Of a stretch of 64,000 bases of DNA, positions 25,618 through 34,706 are shown one piece after another (positions within the stretch are counted from its first letter, which is position 1; each line of letters begins with the position of its first letter). Made by a program: the position numbers and the translations under genes. The notes under the pieces were generated by a model. The model made no database searches and was not told the origin of the DNA. It was given only the letters and a program-made list of their open reading frames with translations. This DNA is from Methylobacterium fujisawaense (lineage in GTDB: Bacteria; Pseudomonadota; Alphaproteobacteria; Rhizobiales; Beijerinckiaceae). The stretch spans positions 558,001 to 622,000 of the forward strand of contig NZ_JACJIM010000001.1 of assembly GCF_014138435.1 (NCBI RefSeq), read 5' to 3'.

Positions 25618-28600
25618 TCACGGTCGGACCTCGGCGGGAGCCGGCGGTTGGGCGATCCCCTCGTCCGGATTGCGGGCCCGCTTCGCCGCCTCCTCGGCGG
25701 CCTTCTCCCCGGCGGCCTTCTCCGCAGCCGCTTTCTCGGCGGCAGCCTTCTCGGCCGCGGCCTTGAGAGCCGCCGCGCGGGCCCGGTCCATCTCGATCCG
25801 AGCGCGGCGGCGCTGCCGCTCCACCTGGTCGGCCTCGGTCAGCTCGATCGTCTCCAGCTCGCGCTGCAGCACGAAGGCGGCGAGGCCGTTCGACAGGGTG
25901 CCGACATCCAGCACCCGCTCCGGCGCGCCGAGGGGCCCGGTCAGGCCGAACTGGACCGCGGGCGGGCCGGCATTCCAGCCCCGGGGGACCGGGCCGCCCA
26001 CAAGCGTGCCGCGGACGTCGAGGCGGCCGGCGCGCAGGTCGTAGCCGACGGTGCCGGCCCAGCGGGCCGGGCCGAGATCGAGGTCGAACGGCCCGGCCCG
26101 CAGGACGCCGCCCACGATGGTGGCGGCGGCCCGGGCGGATCCCCGCGCCTGCCCGCCGCCCCGGGCGAGTTCCTCGGTGACCAGGGCCTGGAGCCGCCCC
26201 TCGCGGAGCGGGTCGTCCATCTCGGCCGCCCGGGCCAGCACCCGGCCGAGGGCCGCGGGATCGGTCGCGGGCAGGCTCAGATCGGTCAGGGTGAGCGCGC
26301 CGCTGCCCGAGAGGCTGTCGGCGAGGCCCGGCAGGGTCTCGGCCGTGGCGGCGAACCGCAGATCGGCGCTCAGGCGGCCGCCGATCGGGCTGCCGGCCAG
26401 CGTCGGGAGCGCCGCACCGTCGAGGCTGCCCGAGCCGGAGACCGCGGCGCCGGCCCCGAGACGGGCGATCGTCATCGAACCCACGAGCCGTCCCCCGGCG
26501 AGCTTGCCGGACAGGTCCCGCAGGATCAGGTTCCCATCGGTGAGGCTCAGGGCGGCCGTCGCCTCCGTGGCGACGAGGCCGCGCCCGAGATCCAGGCTGG
26601 CGACGCGGGCGTCGAGGGACAGGGCCGGATGGGCCGTCGGCGGCCCGAACGTGCCGTTCGCCCCCGGCGGGATCACCAGGACGGCGGCGAGCTGCGGCAC
26701 GGACAGGCGGTCGAGGGCGAGGCGGCCGTGCAGGGCGCCGCCCGCCGCCCGCAGCAGCGTCCCGTTCACCCCCGAACCCGCGACCGTGCCGGCGATGGCG
26801 GCGGCGGCCTCGCCCTGCTGCCGCGACAGCGTGACGGTGAGGTCGGCCGGCCACGCGCCGGGGGCCAGGGTCGCGGCGCCGGCGAGCGTCAGGAACGGCG
26901 CCAGATCGGCCGTGTCGGCCCGGACTTCGCCGCCCGTGGGCACGAAGTCGGGACCGACCAGGATCGGGCGGCCGGTGGAGAGCCGGAGGCCCGCGACCGT
27001 GCCGTTCGCCGTCAGGGCGAGGGCCTGCCCGTCCGGCCGCTCGGCCGTCACGTGCAGTTCGGCGGGCTGCTGGAGGCCAACGATGTCGGTGCGGCCGAAC
27101 CACGCCCCCGCCCGGGGCGCGGTGAGCGTGGCGGTGCCGCCCTCGATCCGCGTGCCGCGGCTCGCCAGGGTCAGGTCGAGGGTGCCGCCGCCGGCGCTGC
27201 CCCGCGCCTGGGTCCGCAAAGCCGCGGCCGCGCCGCCCGCCCGGTCGAGGGTGACGGCGAGGTCGAGGGGCGCGTCCCGCAGGACGGCGGGCAGCAGGCG
27301 GATCTCGCCCACCCAGACCCGCTCGAGCAGGCCGAGCAGCGGCGCCGCCGCCGGGGCCTTCAGCCGTCCGGAGACGCGGCCGGTCCCGTCCGCGCCGATC
27401 TGGCCGGACAGCCGGGCGCTGGCGCCGGCGAGATCGGTGACGTCGAGGCTGTCGACCGTGAGGCCGGCGCCGTCGGACTGGATCCGCGCCGCGATCGTCC
27501 CGGTGCCGGAGCCCGTGGCGCCGAACCGGACATCCTTCGCTTCCAGGGTCAGGGCGAGGTCGGTGTCGCGCAGGGTCCCGAGCGTCGTCCCGAGGGGCGG
27601 CAGGCCGGCGATGTCGAGGCCGCTGGCGCGGATCTGGGCCTCGAAGCGGCCGCGCTCGGTGCCCTCGGCGGCGGTGTAGCGGGCGTTGCCGGTGATCCGC
27701 GCCGGTCCGAGGCCGAGGCGCAGGTTGCGCAGGGACAGGCCGGTGGCGGCGGCCGACAGGTCGGCGGCGGCCTCGACCGTGCGCCCGTCGAGGAGCGCGA
27801 CGAGGGGCCCCTCGGCGCCGAGGCGGCGCAGATAGCGGCCCAACGCCTCCGAATCGGGGGCGGTGAGCGCCACCGGGCCGGTGAAACGCAACGGGGCCGT
27901 CTCGACCTGCCCGCTCGCCGCGACGGTGGCGTCGGCCGGGCCCGTCACCGACAGGCGGCGCAGCAGCAGGCCGCCGGCCCGTTCCAGGGTGCCGGTGAGG
28001 GCGAGGTTCGACCAATCCTCGCCGCCGAGCACGGCGCTGCCCACCGTGAGGTCGAGATCGAGCATGGCCGGCAGGCTGCCGGCCGAGCGCGGCAGGCCGC
28101 GGCCGATCAGGTTCTGGCCCTCCGCCGAGGTCAGGAAGGCGTCGAGGTCGAGGCGGCGGGCCTCGAGGGTCAGGCCGCCGCGCCACTGGCGCAGATCGAG
28201 CCGGCCGGTGCCGCCGAACCGCAGGCTCCGGCCCCCGGGATCGATAGCGAGGTCGACGCCCTCGAACCGCACCTGCGTACCCCGGGCCTTGAAGGTGCCG
28301 GCCAGCGAGAAGGGCAGGTAGGCGCCCGCGGCCTGGGTCGGCGGCCCGACGACGAGGCGCGCCGAGCCCTCGGCCTCGACCAGGGAGCCGCCGGCTTCGC
28401 TCGGCGCGAGGCCGAAGCGTGCATCCGCCTCGAAGCGCGGAGCCGCGTCGCCGCCGCCGGAGATCTTGGCGGCGAGGCGCCCGTCGGGTCCCGGCGTGCC
28501 GCTCACCGCCCGGAACGGGATGCCGCCGCTCGTCCCCTCGACCCGCCAGGGGCCGACCAGGGCCGGCGCCTGCAGGTGCAGGTCCTGGACGTAGAGCTGG

Positions 28601-29073
28601 TCGGTCCGCCCGGTGGCGGGCACCTGCGTGGTGACCAGGAACTGCTGGATCTGCAGGTTCTCGATCGCGAGGTCGCGGTCGCGCAGGGCGCCACCGAAAT
28701 CGGCCGGCAGCTTCAGGGCGTCGGGGCCGGCGACCGGGAGCTTGATCTCGGCCCGGCCGATCCGGGTCTCGGTGAAACGGAACTCGCCCTTCAGGAGCGG
28801 CGCGAGGGCGATCTCGGCCTTGACGAACCGGGCGTCCAGGCTCGGCCGGTCCGGATCGGCGCCGAGATGCAGGCGGTCCACGCGCAGCCGCGGCGAGGGC
28901 AGCAGCCGGACCTCGATCCGGCCGTCGGTCCGGACCGGGACGCCGAGGGACCGGGCGAGCGCCCGGTCGACGAGCGCGCGATGGGCCTGCCAGTCGACGA
29001 AGGGCGGAACGGCGAGCGCCGCCACGAGAACCAGGATGACGGCGCACGCCAGCGCGGTCAGAAGATCACGCAA
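25618..29073 (-). CDS. AsmA family protein
   Basis: A 1151-residue envelope protein. A single N-terminal anchor (TALACAVILVLVAALAVPPF) is followed by the AsmA start FVDWQAHRALVDRALARSLG, then VPVRTDGRIEVRLLPSPRLR. The long middle is made of repetitive beta segments, and the C-terminal AsmA-2 region includes VRDLSGKLAGGRLVGSMTI-like repeats and PLREGRLQALVTEEL. AsmA-like proteins are thought to bridge inner and outer membranes for phospholipid transport. The tail is a Lys/Ala-rich helix with AAAEKAAAEKAAAEKAAGEK repeats, a low-complexity end. The start is a TTG at 29073, the only one that keeps the membrane anchor. Confidence 0.9.
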   Translation of the reverse strand: MRDLLTALACAVILVLVAALAVPPFVDWQAHRALVDRALARSLGVPVRTDGRIEVRLLPSPRLRVDRLHLGADPDRPSLDARFVKAEIALAPLLKGEFRFTETRIGRAEIKLPVAGPDALKLPADFGGALRDRDLAIENLQIQQFLVTTQVPATGRTDQLYVQDLHLQAPALVGPWRVEGTSGGIPFRAVSGTPGPDGRLAAKISGGGDAAPRFEADARFGLAPSEAGGSLVEAEGSARLVVGPPTQAAGAYLPFSLAGTFKARGTQVRFEGVDLAIDPGGRSLRFGGTGRLDLRQWRGGLTLEARRLDLDAFLTSAEGQNLIGRGLPRSAGSLPAMLDLDLTVGSAVLGGEDWSNLALTGTLERAGGLLLRRLSVTGPADATVAASGQVETAPLRFTGPVALTAPDSEALGRYLRRLGAEGPLVALLDGRTVEAAADLSAAATGLSLRNLRLGLGPARITGNARYTAAEGTERGRFEAQIRASGLDIAGLPPLGTTLGTLRDTDLALTLEAKDVRFGATGSGTGTIAARIQSDGAGLTVDSLDVTDLAGASARLSGQIGADGTGRVSGRLKAPAAAPLLGLLERVWVGEIRLLPAVLRDAPLDLAVTLDRAGGAAAALRTQARGSAGGGTLDLTLASRGTRIEGGTATLTAPRAGAWFGRTDIVGLQQPAELHVTAERPDGQALALTANGTVAGLRLSTGRPILVGPDFVPTGGEVRADTADLAPFLTLAGAATLAPGAWPADLTVTLSRQQGEAAAAIAGTVAGSGVNGTLLRAAGGALHGRLALDRLSVPQLAAVLVIPPGANGTFGPPTAHPALSLDARVASLDLGRGLVATEATAALSLTDGNLILRDLSGKLAGGRLVGSMTIARLGAGAAVSGSGSLDGAALPTLAGSPIGGRLSADLRFAATAETLPGLADSLSGSGALTLTDLSLPATDPAALGRVLARAAEMDDPLREGRLQALVTEELARGGGQARGSARAAATIVGGVLRAGPFDLDLGPARWAGTVGYDLRAGRLDVRGTLVGGPVPRGWNAGPPAVQFGLTGPLGAPERVLDVGTLSNGLAAFVLQRELETIELTEADQVERQRRRARIEMDRARAAALKAAAEKAAAEKAAAEKAAGEKAAEEAAKRARNPDEGIAQPPAPAEVRP

Positions 29074-29268
29074 TGGTCCTGTTCCGCACCATCTCTCCGC
29101 GAGGCCGCGCCATCACCGTGCCGCCGTGCCCCGCGTGCCCCCGCGAGTCAGTTGTCACGGCCATAGCACGATAAGCCCCCGGGAGCGCCAGCGGCGATGC
29201 CACGGTCCGGAGCGGTGCGCGCGGCTGTCCGCGGCACCCCGGGCGAGGGGTTCCGGACCAGGCGCGGG

Positions 29269-29366
29269 TCCCCTCTCCCGTGCGGGAGAGGGACAGGGTG
29301 AGGGATGCGACTTCTCCGGAAGGACCTGGTCCCTCACCCCAACCCTCTCCCGCACGGGAGAGGGGG
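29269..29366. repeat. REP-like nested palindrome element upstream of uvrD
   Basis: Two 22-bp palindromes CCCTCTCCCG-TG-CGGGAGAGGG (29271-29292) and CCCTCTCCCG-CA-CGGGAGAGGG (29344-29365) face each other, and the adjoining sequences ACAGGGTGAGGGA and TCCCTCACCCC extend the pairing, so the whole 98-base unit can fold as one long hairpin or as two small ones. This is the form of a dispersed REP/ERIC-type repeat. A related half unit lies at 253-274. Confidence 0.7.
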
Positions 29367-29573
29367 CTTGTCGCGCTCCGCCGCCGCTGTCGGCCCCCGA
29401 TCACACAGGTGCCGATCCGCGGCCACCGGGGAGACGGCGGCGCCCCGCAGCCGGCCGCGGGCCCCGAAGGCCGCGGATCGTCCCAGCGCGGACAGCCGCG
29501 CTTCATGGCTCCGCGCCCCCTCGGCGGCGCGAACGGCCTCGACGCCGTTCGCGATTTGGTCCAGGGATGCGGG

Positions 29574-31955
29574 ATGCAGAACCGCCCGCAAGCGCAGCCC
29601 GCCGGGGACGGCGCGCCCGCCACGTCCATCACCGCCCGCGCCATGGGCGCCCTCCGCCGCGACGCCGCCGGCTATCTCGAGGGGCTCAATCCCGAGCAGC
29701 GCCGCGCCGTCGAGACCACGGAGGGCCCGATCCTCGTGCTGGCCGGCGCCGGCACCGGCAAGACCCGGGTGCTGACCACCCGCATCGCCCACCTGATCGC
29801 CACCGGGCGGGCGCGCCCCTTCGACATCCTGGCGGTGACCTTCACCAACAAGGCCGCCCGGGAGATGAAGCACCGGATCGGCACGCTGATCGGCCCCGCC
29901 GGCGAGGGCATGCCCTGGCTCGGCACCTTCCACGCCATCGGCACCAAGATCCTGCGCCGCCACGCCGAGCTGGTTGGGCTCAAATCCGACTTCACCATCC
30001 TGGGCACCGACGACCAGCTCCGGCTGATGAAGCAGGTGATCGCCGACCAGAACGTCGACGAGAAGCGCTGGCCGGCCCGGGCCCTGTCCCACGCCATCGA
30101 CGGCTGGAAGAACCGCGGCCTCGGCCCCGAGCAGGTGCCCCCGGGCGAGGCTGCCTCGTTCGCCTTCGGAAAGGGCGGCGCGCTCTACACCGCCTACCAG
30201 GCCCGGCTCGCGACGCTAAACGCCGTCGATTTCGGCGATCTCCTGCTGCTCTGCCTCAAGCTCTGGCGGGAGAACCCCGACGTCCTGGCCAATTACCAGG
30301 ACCGGTTCCGCTACATCCTGGTGGACGAGTACCAAGACACCAACGTCGCGCAGTACCTGTGGCTGCGCCTGCTGGCGCAACAGCGCAAGAACATCGCCTG
30401 CGTGGGCGACGACGACCAGTCGATCTACGGCTGGCGCGGCGCCGAGGTCGACAACATCCTGCGCTTCGAGCACGATTTCCCCGGCGCGGTGGTGGTGCGG
30501 CTGGAGCGCAACTACCGCTCCACCGGCCATATCCTCGCCGCCGCCTCGGGGCTGATCGCCAAGAACGAGAGCCGCCTCGGCAAGACCCTGCGCACCGACG
30601 ACGAGCCGGGCGAGCGCGTCACCGTCACGGGCGCCTGGGATTCCGAGGAGGAGGCGCGGATGCTCGCCGAATCGATCGAATCCCTCCAGGTGAAGCAGCA
30701 TCCCCTGTCGGAGATCGCCGTGCTGGTGCGGATTTCCGCGCAGATGCGCGAGATCGAGGATCGGTTCGTCCAGCTCGGCCTGCCCTATCGGGTCATCGGC
30801 GGCCCGCGCTTCTACGAGCGCGCCGAGATCCGCGACGCCCTGGCGTATCTGCGCGCCACCGTGAATGTCAGCGACGACCTCGCCTTCGAGCGGATCGTGA
30901 ACACGCCCAAGCGCGGCCTGGGCGACGCCACCCTGCAGCAGCTCCACACCTACGGCCGTGCCAACCGGCTGCCCCTGCGGATCGCCGCCGAGCGCCTGTG
31001 CGAGACCGACGAGCTGAAGCCCCGCGTCCGCTCGACCCTGCGGGCGCTCACCGAGAGCTTCGCACGGTGGGCGCGACTGGTGGAGGCGCAGCCGCACAGC
31101 GAGGTCGCGCAGACGATCCTCGAGGAATCCGGCTACACCGAGATGTGGCAGAAGGACCGCTCGGCCGACGCCGCCGGCCGGCTGGAGAACCTGAAGGAAT
31201 TCGTCCGCTCCATGGAGGAATTCCCGGACCTCGCGGCCTTCCTGGAGCACGTCTCCCTGGTGATGGAGGCCTCCGAGGCCGAGGGCGCCGAGCGGGTCTC
31301 GCTGATGACGCTCCACGCCGCCAAGGGGCTCGAATTCGACACCGTGTTCCTCCCCGGCTGGGAGGACGGCCTGTTCCCGAACCAGCGGGCGCTGGACGAG
31401 AGCGGCCGCGCCGGCCTGGAGGAGGAGCGGCGCCTCGCCCATGTGGGCCTGACCCGGGCGCGCAAGCGGGCGAAGCTGTCCTTCGCGGTCAACCGGCGCA
31501 TCCACGGGCTCTGGTCGTCGACCATCCCGTCGCGGTTCATCGACGAGTTGCCCGAGACCGCCGTCGACGTGGTCGAGGCCCCCGCCCACTTCTCGGCCGG
31601 CGCCTCGCGGTTCGACCGCAACCCGGCGCCGTTCGGATCGAGCTACGGCACGCCGGGGTGGCAGCGGGCGCAGGCCAACACCGCGCCGGGTGGCCGGTCC
31701 GGGTCCGGCGGCGGCTTCCGGTCGGCGGGCCCGGGGGGCCGCTCCGGCGGCCAGTCCGGCGGACCTCGCCAGATCGAGGGCGAGCTGATCGCCAAGTCGA
31801 CGGGCGCGCCCTCGGCCTTCCAGGCCGGCCAGCGGGTCTTCCACACCAAGTTCGGGCCCGGAACGGTCGCGGGCGTCGATGGCAACAAGCTCACCGTTGA
31901 CTTCGACAAGGCCGGCCAGAAAATGGTGCTCGACAGCTTCATCCAGGCCGGGTGA
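29574..31955 (+). CDS. uvrD: UvrD/PcrA-type ATP-dependent DNA helicase
   Basis: A 793-residue SF1 helicase for nucleotide-excision and mismatch repair and removal of blocked RecA filaments. Motif I is VLAGAGTGKTRVL (residues ~58-66), motif Ia AVTFTNKAAREMKHR, motif II LVDEYQDTN, motif III CVGDDDQSIYGWRGA, motif IV LERNYRST, motif V SLMTLHAAKGLEFDTVFL and motif VI LAHVGLTRARKR. The C-terminal Gly/Ser-rich linker leads to a Tudor-like end (GQRVFHTKFGPGTVAGVDGN). The ATG at 29574 gives the family length; the frame is open upstream through the repeat element. Confidence 0.95.
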   Translation: MQNRPQAQPAGDGAPATSITARAMGALRRDAAGYLEGLNPEQRRAVETTEGPILVLAGAGTGKTRVLTTRIAHLIATGRARPFDILAVTFTNKAAREMKHRIGTLIGPAGEGMPWLGTFHAIGTKILRRHAELVGLKSDFTILGTDDQLRLMKQVIADQNVDEKRWPARALSHAIDGWKNRGLGPEQVPPGEAASFAFGKGGALYTAYQARLATLNAVDFGDLLLLCLKLWRENPDVLANYQDRFRYILVDEYQDTNVAQYLWLRLLAQQRKNIACVGDDDQSIYGWRGAEVDNILRFEHDFPGAVVVRLERNYRSTGHILAAASGLIAKNESRLGKTLRTDDEPGERVTVTGAWDSEEEARMLAESIESLQVKQHPLSEIAVLVRISAQMREIEDRFVQLGLPYRVIGGPRFYERAEIRDALAYLRATVNVSDDLAFERIVNTPKRGLGDATLQQLHTYGRANRLPLRIAAERLCETDELKPRVRSTLRALTESFARWARLVEAQPHSEVAQTILEESGYTEMWQKDRSADAAGRLENLKEFVRSMEEFPDLAAFLEHVSLVMEASEAEGAERVSLMTLHAAKGLEFDTVFLPGWEDGLFPNQRALDESGRAGLEEERRLAHVGLTRARKRAKLSFAVNRRIHGLWSSTIPSRFIDELPETAVDVVEAPAHFSAGASRFDRNPAPFGSSYGTPGWQRAQANTAPGGRSGSGGGFRSAGPGGRSGGQSGGPRQIEGELIAKSTGAPSAFQAGQRVFHTKFGPGTVAGVDGNKLTVDFDKAGQKMVLDSFIQAG

Positions 31956-32374
31956 GGCCCGTCCCGCCGACCAAGCCCGGACGTTTCAGGGCGGCAGGGT
32001 CGGCCGGCTTCGCCCCTGCGGGCGGGGAGGATCGTGATCGTGCCGGATGCCGCGTCATCGCGTCTCCCCCGTCCCGAACCTGATGCATCCGCGCCAGCCG
32101 CGCGGCTTTTTCGAAGCCCCCTTGCCCACCGTCACCCCTTGGTCACACCCGGCGCGCATTCGTCGGATGCGAATCGCACTGGTGCGCCAGTTGCATCGTG
32201 TATTCGGCCGCGCACGGATCGTCGTGACGCTCTCCACAGGCGGACGAGCGCGGGGCGGAACCTTCGGCCTGGGGCCGGTATTAAGTTTCGCAAACGAATA
32301 GAACCGGGAGCACGCAGGTAAACGGCAGTTCAGATACAGATCCAGGTTGGCTAGTCCCGTTGGAGTGTACATCC
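31956..32374. other. Intergenic leader of the PhoH gene
   Basis: This 419-base gap between same-strand genes has no convincing ORF. It becomes AT-richer from about 32270 to 32350 (TAAGTTTCGCAAACGAATAG), a likely promoter or leader for the PhoH gene, but I cannot fix a -10/-35 pair. Confidence 0.45.
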
Positions 32375-33091
32375 ATGAAGAGACGCCGCGCACGACTTGA
32401 ACTGGTTGAAGACCGCACGTCCCGCATTCACCGCACACGCTTCGACGAAGAACGCAACCTCGCGCCCATCCAGCCGCTCACCGAACGCCAGGCCGAGTAT
32501 CTCGACGCCCTCGCCCGCTCCCCGCAGGTCATCGTCCTGGGGCCGGCCGGCACCGGAAAGACCTTCATCGCCGGCACCCGCGCGGCGGACCAGCTCCGCC
32601 AGCGCCGGATCGCCAAGGTCGTCATCACCCGCCCGAACGTGCCCTCGGGCCGGTCCCTCGGCTACTTCCCCGGCACGCTGGAAGAGAAGATCGCCCCCTG
32701 GGTCGCCCCGCTGACCGAGGCCATGAAGGAGCGCATGGGCGCCGCCGCCTTCGAGATCGCCCTCAAGACCGGCGACATCGAGATCGTCCCCTTCGAGGTG
32801 ATGCGCGGGCGGACCTTCAAGAATTGCCTCGTGATCCTCGACGAGGCCCAGAACACCACGATCAACGAGATCAAGATGTTCCTGACCCGGATCGGCGACG
32901 ATTGTCAGGTCATCATCAACGGCGATGTGTCGCAGACCGACCTGCGCGAGACCTCGGGCCTGCGCACCGTCATGCACATGGTCAAGAGCCGGATGATGCC
33001 GATCCCGGTGGTGGAGTTCACCCGCAACGACATCGTGCGTTCGGGAATCTGTGCCGAATGGGTGAAGGCCTTCGAGGAAACGAATCTCTGA
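32375..33091 (+). CDS. phoH: PhoH family protein
   Basis: A 238-residue PhoH-like P-loop protein. It begins MKRRRARLELVEDRTSRIHR; the Walker A motif is VLGPAGTGKTFIAG (~residues 56-66), and Walker B is VILDEAQNTT, with DVSQTDLRETSGLRT downstream. PhoH proteins are ATPases/possible RNA helicases related to the YbeZ RNA-maturation factor, sometimes induced by phosphate limitation. The length fits the short stand-alone type, without the N-terminal PIN domain of PhoH2. GGAG lies just upstream of the ATG. A 9-bp hairpin follows 16 bases after the stop. Confidence 0.92.
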   Translation: MKRRRARLELVEDRTSRIHRTRFDEERNLAPIQPLTERQAEYLDALARSPQVIVLGPAGTGKTFIAGTRAADQLRQRRIAKVVITRPNVPSGRSLGYFPGTLEEKIAPWVAPLTEAMKERMGAAAFEIALKTGDIEIVPFEVMRGRTFKNCLVILDEAQNTTINEIKMFLTRIGDDCQVIINGDVSQTDLRETSGLRTVMHMVKSRMMPIPVVEFTRNDIVRSGICAEWVKAFEETNL

Positions 33092-33106
33092 CTTGGCAGT
33101 TGATGG

Positions 33107-33145
33107 CGGCGGGTCCTCGCAGACCCGCCGTGCCGCCCCGCGGCA
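33107..33145 (+). terminator. Double hairpin after the PhoH gene
   Basis: CGGCGGGTC (33107-33115) pairs perfectly with GACCCGCCG (33122-33130), followed at once by a second small stem TGCCG/CGGCA (33131-33145). No U-tract is present. The pair sits 16 bases after the stop, so it likely marks the 3' end of the transcript. Confidence 0.55.
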
Positions 33146-33224
33146 CGAGACGACTCTCCGCACCTCCCGTCCGGGAGGAGGAACCGGGCACCCGACCCGG
33201 CCACCAGAAAATTGGAGTCTCCTC

Positions 33225-33473
33225 GTGAGGAAACTGACCTTCGCCTTTGCCGTGCTGGCCTCCCTGGGCGGCGCCGCCCTCGTCCAGCCGGCCTCGGCGG
33301 CTCCGGCGATGCCCGGCGCCGTCACGGCGCCCGACGCCGTGACCCATGTCCGCATGACCCCGATGGAGCACCGCATGATGCACCGCCGGATGGAGCGCCG
33401 CATGATGCACCGCCGGATGGAGCGCCGCATGATGCATCACCGCATGCATCGCCGCATGATGCGCCACATGTGA
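33225..33473 (+). CDS. Secreted Met/His/Arg-repeat small protein
   Basis: An 82-residue product. The signal peptide (RKLTFAFAVLASLGGAALVQ, cleavage near PASAA) is followed by a short linker and a C-terminal repeat region: MEHRMMHRRMERRMMHRRME, then RRMMHHRMHRRMMRHM. The nine-residue unit MMHRRMERR is repeated, and the DNA repeats too (33376-33455). Such dense Met and His could bind Cu or Ni ions in the periplasm, but this is inference. The GTG start at 33225 has GGAG eight bases upstream. I know of no named family, although Met/His-rich short exported proteins occur in Methylobacteria. Monocistronic. Confidence 0.78.
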   Translation: MRKLTFAFAVLASLGGAALVQPASAAPAMPGAVTAPDAVTHVRMTPMEHRMMHRRMERRMMHRRMERRMMHHRMHRRMMRHM

Positions 33474-33621
33474 TCAGCCGGCGAAGCGGGGGCCTCGCGC
33501 CTCCGCCTCGCCGTCCCGGACCGACCGGGCGTTGCTCCCCATCGCGAAGATTCCTATTTCGTCCTCTCGAATCGCGCCGTCAGGCGGCCGCCGCGGCAGC
33601 CGGCCGATCCGGGAGACCTCG

Positions 33622-33906
33622 ATGCCCCCCTCCAATCGACTGTTCGACGACCTCGCCCGCCTGATGACCGACGCGGCCGGCGCCGCGCAGGGCGTCCGCC
33701 GCGAGGCGGAGACCGTGGCCCGGGCGCAGCTCGAACGCGTCATCCGCGACCTCGACATCGCCTCGCGCGAGGAGCTCGACGTGCTCCGCGACCTCGTGAC
33801 TCAGCTGCAGGCGCAGAACGAGGCCCTGTCGGCCCGTATTGCGGCCCTGGAGGCGAAATCCGGTGCCGCCGGAGCGGGCGCCGCGGGCCTGAGTGAGGCC
33901 GTCTGA
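33622..33906 (+). CDS. UbiK/BMFP family accessory factor
   Basis: A 94-residue protein of the membrane fusogenic (BMFP, DUF526) family, whose E. coli member UbiK is an accessory factor in aerobic ubiquinone biosynthesis. It has the NRLFDDLARLMTDAAGAAQG opening, REAETVARAQLERVIRDLDI, then REELDVLRDLVTQLQAQNEA followed by LSARIAALEA, a C-terminal coiled coil that trimerises. The end is an Ala/Gly tail. GGGAGACC precedes the ATG. No other ubi gene is next to it. Confidence 0.88.
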   Translation: MPPSNRLFDDLARLMTDAAGAAQGVRREAETVARAQLERVIRDLDIASREELDVLRDLVTQLQAQNEALSARIAALEAKSGAAGAGAAGLSEAV

Positions 33907-33990
33907 GTCTCCGCGGCAACGCCCCCGGCTTTTACACAGGAAGCCGCGGCGACGATCCGGTTTCCTGTTCACCGATTGTGACCTGCACTT

Positions 33991-34019
33991 TGTGTCGCGA
34001 GTCACGGCCGGTCTATAGT
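33991..34019 (+). promoter_or_regulatory. Candidate promoter for ybjN-proC
   Basis: TGTGTC (33991-33996) and TATAGT (34014-34019) are spaced by 17 bases and read toward the YbjN gene, giving a leader of about 170 bases. The -35 element is weak. The gap 33907-34196 otherwise shows no gene. Confidence 0.35.
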
Positions 34020-34196
34020 CGGGCATAGGGTGATTCGGGGGCTGCAGGGCGATGTCCGCAGAGCTTCGACAGTCGATCGCATCACCACCGGCCTAGATCT
34101 GCCGATCGTTCCAGTTCTCGGAGTGTTCTCACGCTCCGGTTTCGCGTCACCGTCACGTCGGGCCGGATCTCGTCCGGGCCGTCCTTTTGGATCGTC

Positions 34197-34706
34197 ATGC
34201 CGCTTCTCAACGTCGACTTCCACGACCCGGACCGGAACGAGCATCCGCTCGACGTCGTCGAGCGGCTGGCCTCCCTGCGCGATTGGATCTTCGACCGGGC
34301 CGAGACCGACGAGATGTCGGTCACGAGCCCCGGCCGGTGGACCGACTACAACGTGGCCTTCACCTGGATCGAGGATGTCGAGGCGCTTCACGTCGCCTGC
34401 GCCTTCGACCTCAAGGTGCAGGAGCGGCAGCGCACCGAGGTGATGCGCCTGATCGCGATGATCAATGAACAACTGTGGGTCGGCCATTTCGACCTTTGGA
34501 CCACCGACAATGTCGTGATGTTCCGGCACGCCCTGCTGCTGACGGGGGGCGCGGTGCCGACCCACCCGCAATGCGCCACCATGATGAAGACCGCGGTGGA
34601 CGCCTGCGAACGCTACTTCCAGGCGTTCCAGTTCGTGCTCTGGGCCGGCAAGAGCGCCCGCGAAGCGCTGGACGCTGTCCTGTTCGAGACCGAAGGCGAG
34701 GCGTGA
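34197..34706 (+). CDS. YbjN domain-containing protein
   Basis: A 169-residue cytosolic protein of the YbjN family (bacterial sensory-transduction-regulator fold, similar to type III secretion chaperones). Marker stretches are VVERLASLRDWIFDRAETDE, RWTDYNVAFTWIEDVEALHV, and LIAMINEQLWVGHFDLWTTD. Alphaproteobacteria usually carry YbjN next to proC, as here, where its TGA overlaps the GTG of proC. Function in this setting is unknown. No clear ribosome site precedes the ATG. Confidence 0.9.
   Translation: MPLLNVDFHDPDRNEHPLDVVERLASLRDWIFDRAETDEMSVTSPGRWTDYNVAFTWIEDVEALHVACAFDLKVQERQRTEVMRLIAMINEQLWVGHFDLWTTDNVVMFRHALLLTGGAVPTHPQCATMMKTAVDACERYFQAFQFVLWAGKSAREALDAVLFETEGEA

Noticed and set aside
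25606..29166. Very long open frames on the plus strand opposite the AsmA gene
   Set aside because: They are the expected by-product of third-position GC bias; their Arg/Gly/Ala-rich translations lack domain patterns, whereas the minus-strand frame gives a classical AsmA protein.
29280..29573. Long upstream extension of the UvrD frame
   Set aside because: The extension runs through the palindromic repeat element and has no helicase-like sequence; the ATG at 29574 gives normal family length.
33376..33473. Tandem DNA repeats taken at first for a CRISPR-like array
   Set aside because: The 27-base units are directly adjacent without spacers and encode the Met/His/Arg repeats of the protein at 33225-33473.
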